From positions 1 to 7,879 of the forward strand of contig CAMJFV010000080.1 of assembly GCA_946405045.1 (NCBI GenBank): a DNA stretch of 7,879 nt, in the 5' to 3' direction. Under the pieces are notes generated by a model, which did not search any database, had not been told where the DNA came from, and saw only the letters and a list, made by a program, of their open reading frames with translations. Each line of letters begins with the position of its first letter. Within the stretch, counting starts at the first letter, position 1. Positions 1 through 5,800 of the stretch are shown here, in pieces. This DNA is from an uncultured Bacteroidales bacterium. GTDB taxonomy: Bacteria > Bacteroidota > Bacteroidia > Bacteroidales > Paludibacteraceae. The position numbers and the translations under genes are program-made.

Positions 1-8
1 ATCATCTT

Positions 9-56
9 AAATCAAAAGCGAGAATGTGCAAATGCATATTCTCGCTTTGTTTTTTA
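9..56. terminator. Strong, probably bidirectional, intrinsic terminator
   Basis: A near-perfect inverted repeat has arms 15-29 and 34-48 with a 4-base loop at 30-33. Fourteen of the 15 pairs are Watson-Crick and one (26/37) is G-T. Read on the plus strand it is followed by GTTTTTTA (49-56), a good U-tract. Read on the minus strand it is followed by TTTTGATTT, a weaker U-tract. It lies about 65 bases past the stop of the last minus-strand gene, so it can end the three-gene transcript. The better plus-strand tail suggests that it also serves a convergent gene ending just left of the window. Confidence 0.85.
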
Positions 57-71
57 TTCCACAAGAGATTT

Positions 72-94
72 GGACAACCGCAAGGGATTGCCCC
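72..94 (-). repeat. 3'-UTR hairpin resembling a dispersed GTAGGGGC...GCCC palindromic element
   Basis: On the minus strand the sequence GGGCAATC (93-86), loop CCTTGC, GGTTGTCC (79-72) forms an 8-bp stem. Two of the pairs (91/74 and 87/78) are G-U, so the hairpin is complete only in minus-strand RNA; the plus-strand copy would have A-C mismatches there. The sequence just 5' of it reads AGTA, giving GTAGGGGCAATCCCTTGCGG. From memory this resembles a GC-rich palindrome (GTAGGGGCGACC...GGTCGCCC) found between genes in many bacteria. Only one copy is in the window, so membership in a repeat family is not shown here. It sits about 20 bases past the stop codon of the porP-like gene and before the terminator. 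Confidence 0.45.
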
Positions 95-112
95 TACTGG
101 TCCCTTTGTGTA

Positions 113-1012
113 TTAGAAGTGTGCACTCAGCATCAACTCATGAGTGTTGGATGGAAGATTGTTGTATTTTCCAAGGTTCATGTCGTAGCTGTATCCGAAT
201 CGGAAACGGTTTGCCCACTCAAAACCTGCGGTGATACTCAACATCGACATCTCTGTGAATCTGTTCAAATCTGGTTTCCAAGCCACACCGCCCCAAATCA
301 TCTTTTTGAAGAATGCCTGACATCCAATTTCTGTTGTGTTGGTGTTGTGCTTGTGCATGTATGAGAACAGAGGCGCTAGATCAAAACTTGGAGTGAGGTT
401 GAAGAATCCTCTACCATAGATGTAGAAGTGGCGTCCTTTTCTGAATGTTGTCGACGTGTCGTTTACCATGTGTGTGCAAGAGAATCCTGCCAACCAGTGC
501 TCGTTGCTTATCTCAGCTCCGGCGTTGAAATCTGGGCTGATCTCTGTTGTCTTGTCTGCGACGTATGTGGCCTTGCCAACCTCGGATTCATCTTTCAGTG
601 TGTTTTTAAGAGGATCGAATGAACCTACATTAAAACCAGCAGAAATACCAAGTGACAGGATGTACTTTGGATTCAAGTCGATATGGTATGCATATACCGC
701 CTGCGCGTTTGTTTGGCTGTTGCCAACTCCAATGTTGTCGTAGTTGACTGTCAAACCGAAACTAGATTTCACATTTTCGCTGTAGCCTGTGAAGTTCAAC
801 ACTCCTGTCATTGGTGAGTTGTCGACTCCTGCCCACTGTATACGGCCAAGCAAGAATGCGTCAAATCCTTTGTTGTTACCTGTACCTGCAGGATTGACAT
901 TGATACGGGAGAAAACCTGCTGCGACACCATCAAATCCTGTTGCGCAGAACAAAATAGTGCTGATAAAGAAGCTGCGGTAGCAATGACTGCTCTTTTTAT
1001 ATTGAATTTCAT
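113..1012 (-). CDS. PorP/SprF-family type IX secretion outer-membrane protein
   Basis: The 299-residue protein is in the usual length range for the PorP/SprF family, outer-membrane beta-barrels that work with T9SS and, for type B cargo, are needed cargo by cargo (SprF for SprB in Flavobacterium johnsoniae). An N-terminal signal peptide (about 1-23) has basic residues K2, K6 and R7, then a hydrophobic core ending CSA before QQ; F20 before C21 makes a lipobox unlikely. Family marks are QQVFSRINVNPAGTG (31-45), GRIQWAG (56-62), alternating amphipathic strands such as SFGLTVNYDNIGVG (84-97), and a C-terminal GYSYDMNLG...HELMLSAHF ending in Phe, as expected for BAM-assembled barrels. The start is 4 bases past the stop of the OmpA-domain gene, with GGAG seven bases upstream. 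It is last in the operon. By position it is the likely partner of the type B cargo encoded first. Family assignment is confident; the pairing is inferred. Confidence 0.93.
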   Translation of the reverse strand: MKFNIKRAVIATAASLSALFCSAQQDLMVSQQVFSRINVNPAGTGNNKGFDAFLLGRIQWAGVDNSPMTGVLNFTGYSENVKSSFGLTVNYDNIGVGNSQTNAQAVYAYHIDLNPKYILSLGISAGFNVGSFDPLKNTLKDESEVGKATYVADKTTEISPDFNAGAEISNEHWLAGFSCTHMVNDTSTTFRKGRHFYIYGRGFFNLTPSFDLAPLFSYMHKHNTNTTEIGCQAFFKKMIWGGVAWKPDLNRFTEMSMLSITAGFEWANRFRFGYSYDMNLGKYNNLPSNTHELMLSAHF

Positions 1013-1023
1013 TTTCTTACTCC
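1013..1023 (-). promoter_or_regulatory. Shine-Dalgarno-like GGAG inside the upstream gene's end (translational coupling site)
   Basis: The minus strand reads GGAGTAAGAAAATG. GGAG (1023-1020) lies seven bases before the ATG at 1012 and overlaps the last codon of the OmpA-domain gene, whose TAA is 1019-1017. Bacteroidota often initiate without a recognisable Shine-Dalgarno, so this site is somewhat unusual. Ribosomes ending the upstream gene would be placed directly on this start, so coupled translation is likely. Confidence 0.55.
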
Positions 1024-2582
1024 ATTATTAAGATTTCCACTCTTCTGTTTTTCTGGTGCTGCTCTTCAGTCTGTGCATTTTTGAATACTGGTTTGTATTC
1101 TCCCAATGCCATTGTGAACAGACGTTTTCTGCTGACACCCTTGCTGACCAAGATACTCTCGATCTTTTTGGCACGCTTCATACTCAATGCATCGTTATAC
1201 TCGTATGTGCCACGCTCGTCAGTGTGTCCGATCACAAGGAAACTGTTCTTTGGATAGAAGTTGATGAATTCCAAGATTACCTCAAAGTCTTTCTCATAGT
1301 CGGCGTTGTTCACGACGTCTTTGTCGTAATCAAAGTAGAAGATTCGTTTGTCTGCTGTCGCAACCACATTCTTGGATGCTTTCACCACTGCGTCCTGATC
1401 GTTGCTGAATACTTCGTTAAGATCGGCTACAGAAACTTTCTTGTTTGGCTCCATTGGAGTTTCTTCTTTAGTCAGCAATTCCAGAATACGGTCGTTCTCA
1501 GACTTTGTATCGTCGACGATGTCATCCTCATAGTTGAATTCCTCTTCTTTTGGCTTTCCATCGTCGAATGGATTGTACGGAATCTTTTCTTCTGAATTCA
1601 CATTGTTTACTACAGGTGTGTAAGATAAATTAGAAGAATCTGTTGACGACTGTCCGTTTGCATTTGCCTCAGTAGACGTATTTGAACCTGTCTGTCCGTT
1701 TGCTGTATTGTTGTTCGCAACCTGATCATTAGCTGGTTGAACAGTAGTCTGCTGGTTGTCAGAAGATTGGCTGTCTGCAGTCTTCTCCTCTTTCGCCGCA
1801 ATCAACTGTTTCTCTTCTTCTTTTTTCTTATCCGACTCGTATTTAGACAATAGCTGTGGTCTCTTCCAATCTTCGATCTTGCTGATATAAGTGTGGAATT
1901 TTCCGCTGTCAGGCATTGTTGTATATCCTTTACGGTCGGAACCGAATGCGATAAGAGAATCTCCAAGTACGATAGGGAAGTCTTCGTTTCCAAGGCTGTT
2001 CACCTCTTTCCCAAGTCGTTCTGCAGGAGCCCATTCTCCATCTTCGTTTATGCTTGTCTTCCAAATATCGAATCCTTTTGATCCGTCAGCATTGGAAGCG
2101 AAGTAGATGGTATTTCCGTCAGATGTGACGGAAGGGTTCTTTGCTGAAGCTACATCTTTTGGTAGATATCTCCAGCTAGCGTAAGCCAACATGCTTCCGT
2201 GGAATTCGTTTCTTTCTTTTCCAAGTCCAGGAATCCACTGCTTTTTACCTTTCTTGAATTTACCGAACTCTTTCTCCTTAGCCGCATAGATGTCTCCATC
2301 CTTGCTGTAGAATGCCATACCGTTGGCATAGCTGATAGCACCGTCTGCCTTCAATGAAGTCAGGCTCTTGTTGAATTCTTTGTTTTCAATTCCGTTTGCT
2401 GTCTGCTTGCCGATGAAAATGCTGTCACCACTTCTGAATATAACGTATCCGTCTTTATATGTGGCAGTCACGTTGTCTCTTGTGGCGTTCTCATATTTGT
2501 TGAATCCACCCTGAGGTGCCGCTATGGCCATGCCTGCGATAGCAAGTCCAGCCAATAGCGTTATTGTATTTTTTGATTTCAT
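1017..2582 (-). CDS. OmpA-family peptidoglycan-binding protein with N-terminal PD40-like region
   Basis: This 521-residue exported protein has a Sec signal peptide (about 1-21/22, ending AGMAIAA before PQGG). No lipobox is seen, unlike the lipoprotein PorE, which has a similar propeller-plus-OmpA layout. Residues about 30-245 are beta-rich with at least two PD40-like stretches: NPSVTSDGNTIYFASNADG (149-167) followed by DIW (172-174), and EDFPIVLGDSLIAFGSDRKG (200-219). That is few for a closed propeller. Residues about 250-375 are a hydrophilic linker: Lys/Glu-rich, then Gln/Asn/Ser/Thr-rich, then acidic. Residues about 412-520 are an OmpA C-terminal domain with GHTDERG (452-458), LSMKRA (466-471) and NRRVEI (512-517). 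D455 and R470 match the Asp and Arg that contact diaminopimelate in OmpA proteins, so it should bind peptidoglycan in the periplasm. The ATG lies 3 bases past the giant gene's stop, with an A-rich leader and only a weak AGAG. It probably anchors the adhesin/PorP assembly; that role is inferred. Confidence 0.92.
   Translation of the reverse strand: MKSKNTITLLAGLAIAGMAIAAPQGGFNKYENATRDNVTATYKDGYVIFRSGDSIFIGKQTANGIENKEFNKSLTSLKADGAISYANGMAFYSKDGDIYAAKEKEFGKFKKGKKQWIPGLGKERNEFHGSMLAYASWRYLPKDVASAKNPSVTSDGNTIYFASNADGSKGFDIWKTSINEDGEWAPAERLGKEVNSLGNEDFPIVLGDSLIAFGSDRKGYTTMPDSGKFHTYISKIEDWKRPQLLSKYESDKKKEEEKQLIAAKEEKTADSQSSDNQQTTVQPANDQVANNNTANGQTGSNTSTEANANGQSSTDSSNLSYTPVVNNVNSEEKIPYNPFDDGKPKEEEFNYEDDIVDDTKSENDRILELLTKEETPMEPNKKVSVADLNEVFSNDQDAVVKASKNVVATADKRIFYFDYDKDVVNNADYEKDFEVILEFINFYPKNSFLVIGHTDERGTYEYNDALSMKRAKKIESILVSKGVSRKRLFTMALGEYKPVFKNAQTEEQHQKNRRVEILIME
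1023..1349 (-). other. OmpA C-terminal (peptidoglycan-binding) domain of the 521-aa protein
   Basis: Residues about 412-520. It begins with the strand RIFYFDYDKDVV typical of the fold, has the conserved TDxxG...N...LSxxRA helix (454-471), and ends with NRRVEI near the C-terminus. All hallmark ligand-contact positions appear intact, so a functional peptidoglycan-binding domain is expected. Confidence 0.92.
1458..1835 (-). other. Low-complexity hydrophilic linker of the OmpA-domain protein
   Basis: Residues about 250-375 have no predictable fold. The segment begins DKKKEEEKQ, continues as a roughly 60-residue Gln/Asn/Ser/Thr/Ala-rich stretch (268-330), and ends in acidic patches such as EEEFNYEDD (346-354). 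It likely acts as a flexible spacer between the N-terminal beta domain and the peptidoglycan-bound OmpA domain. Confidence 0.75.
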
Positions 2583-2585
2583 TTT

Positions 2586-2822
2586 TTAGTCTCTTTTAAA
2601 CACCTGAATTGTACCCTTCATCTCACGACCATCTTTTAGGATCAATGAGTAGACGTATACACCTGCGTCTGCCACATCTCCTTTGTATGTTCCATCCCAA
2701 CCGTTGTCGCCGCGGTGGATCAGGTTGCCGAATCTGTCGTAGATCACAACTTCGTAACCCAGCATGAACTCGTCGTTCTCTCCGTTCTTCTCGTATGGTG
2801 TGAAGACGGTAGGAATCTCGAT
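2586..2822 (-). other. Type B T9SS C-terminal sorting domain (gliding motility-associated CTD, CHU_C)
   Basis: Residues about 1641-1718. Visible hallmarks are IPTVFTPYEKNGENDEF (1643-1659, the TPNGDGxND-type turn with N1656-D1657), VVIYDRFGNLIHRG (1665-1678), GWDGTYKG (1681-1688), GVYVYSL (1694-1700) and KGTIQVFKR (1709-1717) at the extreme C-terminus. In characterised members this domain directs export through T9SS and depends on a PorP/SprF-family partner. Only about six residues separate the NDEF turn from the IYDRFG strand, a compact form that I believe is common in Bacteroidales. Confidence 0.95.
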
Positions 2823-5800
2823 GTCGTCGACAAGCTTGATTGTCATGATTTCACTCTTGATATCTGTACATGCTCCGTTTTTAGCGACGAAGTAATACTT
2901 TGTATCTCCGCTTGGCATATCTGTGAATTTCATATCGTCAGTTTCACCAAGTGTCGTCACTTCATTCTCTTCATTCTCGCTGTACCATGTGATAGGACCG
3001 GATACATTGCCATTGAAAGAAGCGACCATGTCAACAGAGCCTCCGTATACAAATTTGGTTGATGTTGTCGCAAGGTGTGCTGTGTGTGGCGCGTCTACTG
3101 AGATAGTTACGCTTGCAGTGTCGCTGACCGCACATACATTGTCGTTTCCTCTTACCCATACTGCACTTGTGGCAGTTGGAAGGAATGATCGTACTGGTGT
3201 TGTTGTTACAGCACCGTCCCACCAGATCCATGAAGTAGGCTCTCCGTTTTCTGCCATCGCTGTAAGCTTGACTGAATCTGTACCTGTCTGGCAAATTCTG
3301 TCGACATCAGCTTCGATAGAAACTTTGACTGCTTCGTTGACTTTGATGCTTGCTGTACGCTCTAGTGCAGGACATTTTCCATATTGACTGCTTCCTTTAA
3401 CAGTATATGTTGAATCTACATCTGGATATACAGAGATCATTGTTATGTCTGTCGCTCCAGTAGACCATGTGTAGCTGTAGTTTGTTGAAGGTGCTGCATT
3501 GATAGAGATATTGACGCTGTCTGATCCTACATTACATATTGTATTGGCAGTCTGACTCAAAGTGAATTCTACCGGTTCGTCAACACTGATTCTTATTGTG
3601 TCTACTGCATCCGGACATCCGCCAGTCAAATCTGTAGCACGCAATGCGAAGATTGGAGTGTTGGCAATTTCCTTTACAGTGTCTCCAGTGAATTCTTTAT
3701 CATTCACTGTAAATCTGATGTTTCCGTTTAGAGAACCACCGTTGATTTTTTCAATTGCGATTTTCACCTCATCTCCCTTACAGAAAATGCTGTCTGATGC
3801 TTTTGCAACAAACTCTACGTTGCCTGCGACTGAAACAGACTTGCTTAATGTCACGCTTTCACAAATTCCAAGTGCTGTGCTTACTGTAGCCTCGTATGTC
3901 TTGTCCTCCTTTGGAGCGTCTGTTAAAACTGAGTCTTTAGTCTCAAAATCCTTCCAAGTGTAGATCAAATCGTTTCTTTCTTTAGCCGACGTGATTGTTA
4001 ACTTGACATCGCTTGAATCATCACAAACGGCGTCTCTGCTGATTGCCAATTCTACCTCTGGCTTGAAATCAACTACAAGTTTCACAGAGTCTGCCACATT
4101 AGGACAGAACCCAAGTTTGCTTTCCGCAACTACCTTGTATAAGATTGTGTCGGCTGCCACATTACGCTCTGCAACGTTGCTGCTGTCTTCCCAAACTAGA
4201 GATGCGTATACTCCCTTGATTGATTCAACTTTTAGGTTGACTGCCTCTCCGTAGCAAGCTTTCTCTTTGTCTGTAGTCAATTTGATCTTCAAACTGTCTT
4301 CTGAAACGATCTTCTTTTGTGCCTTAACCAACTCAGTAGTCTCTTTTGTCAAAGCGACTTTGATTGTAGTCTCACCTTGTAGATTCAAGTGGACACTTGT
4401 TTGGTTTTCTGCACTAGGAATCTCAATAAATGCAGAATCACCGATTGCTTGTGTATACCACTTGATGCTTGTTCCTGCAACCAAATTGTCAAGGTTGTCA
4501 CCGTCGATCTCAATAAGTACGTCGTCCTCCTTCTCACAAATACCAGTAATTGTAGACTTGAAGAAGATGCTTGTGTTCTTAATCTTCAATGAGTCTCCTA
4601 TTCTGTCTGCAGATTCAGGATCTCCATCAGTGACTTCTCCATTTGCAACTTTATCACAATCTGTTCCTGAAATCACTCGGACAATATGTTCTTTCTCATT
4701 CATGTTGACGGAAGAGATTACAATAGCAGTGTCATGTGTCGGACCTTCTATCACAACCCACTTGTCTCCTTGCAATTCCTGAACTGCATAGCAACGTTTG
4801 AATGGCTCTTTGCCTGGAGTTATGATGATCTTCAAACTGTCGTCTGTACGAGCAATCTCGTCGCCGCCGCCTTCAAACTCTGTCTTGATGCTGTCACCAC
4901 AAGATGTGCCTCCGATCTGGATCATCTTTTCTGCAGTGATGCTTGTACCATCTGTTGTAGTGGCTATGATTGTGACAAAACCTGTCAATCCGATAGTGTT
5001 GGCTGTGAATTTACCTGTTGCGTCAATGTAACCAAGAACCGGATTGTCCATAGACCATTTCAAAGTCTGTCTTGTCGCATTGTTTGGAGTCACGATAGGC
5101 GCTACCTGTACAGATCCACCTTCAGCCACACAATCCTTAGCATCCAAAACAAGATTCTCGATCTTGACTTCGTCTTCTACATAAATATAGATTGTTGTGT
5201 CGTTCTTGACAGTAAATGAGTCTGCGTGGCCTTTGCCGTAGTTAAGCACATACGAGTAGTCTCCGTTCACACATTCAATGATGATTTCTCCAGTTTCAGA
5301 AGTCACATCTGTAGAATACTGAGCACTGTCTTTGTTGACAACCAATTCCAAACCTTGCATTGGCTTCTGAGTGTTCTTGTTCTTGACGATGAATTTGACA
5401 TGTCTCAAAGGCACACCGTCTCTGATGTCGAATCTCAAATCGTAGTCGCCTACAACGAAGTTCTTTACAATATCAAGGATTCTTAGCTGGTATTTGCCAG
5501 GCAACAAGTGGTCTTTAACGATTCCGTTGGCATCAGACTTTAGTTCGTCATGCTTAGAGGCATCATATATAAATGAGTTGATCAGTTTTTCTCCTGACTC
5601 ATCCCACTTATAAATTTTACCAAACACACCTTCTACGTATTCTCCTAGAACATCAGTAATGATAAGTTCAACATTTCTCTTTGTCGGAATGACAATGTAT
5701 ATTGTCGTGTCTGTGCCACGAGCATTCTCAATGTTGAAATTCCAATCGAAGGTTCCGTCATAGTAGAAGTCCTTCATAGTGTATCTGATAAAGTAGTCTC

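Noticed and set aside
947..952. Possible lipobox cysteine (C21) in the PorP-like protein
   Set aside because: The residue before the cysteine is Phe, which does not fit a lipobox. A CSA/QQ signal peptidase I site follows at once, and the protein is a barrel family member.
1056..1595. 179-codon open frame on the plus strand opposite the OmpA-domain gene
   Set aside because: It is entirely antisense to a well-supported coding region. Its translation is rich in Val, Phe, Cys and Leu with no recognisable domain, and it has no promoter or start context.
2923..5486. Several plus-strand open frames of 80-177 codons opposite the giant gene
   Set aside because: They mirror the Ser/Thr/Asp-rich codons of the sense gene, lack domains, overlap one another in different frames and are explained by antisense shadowing.
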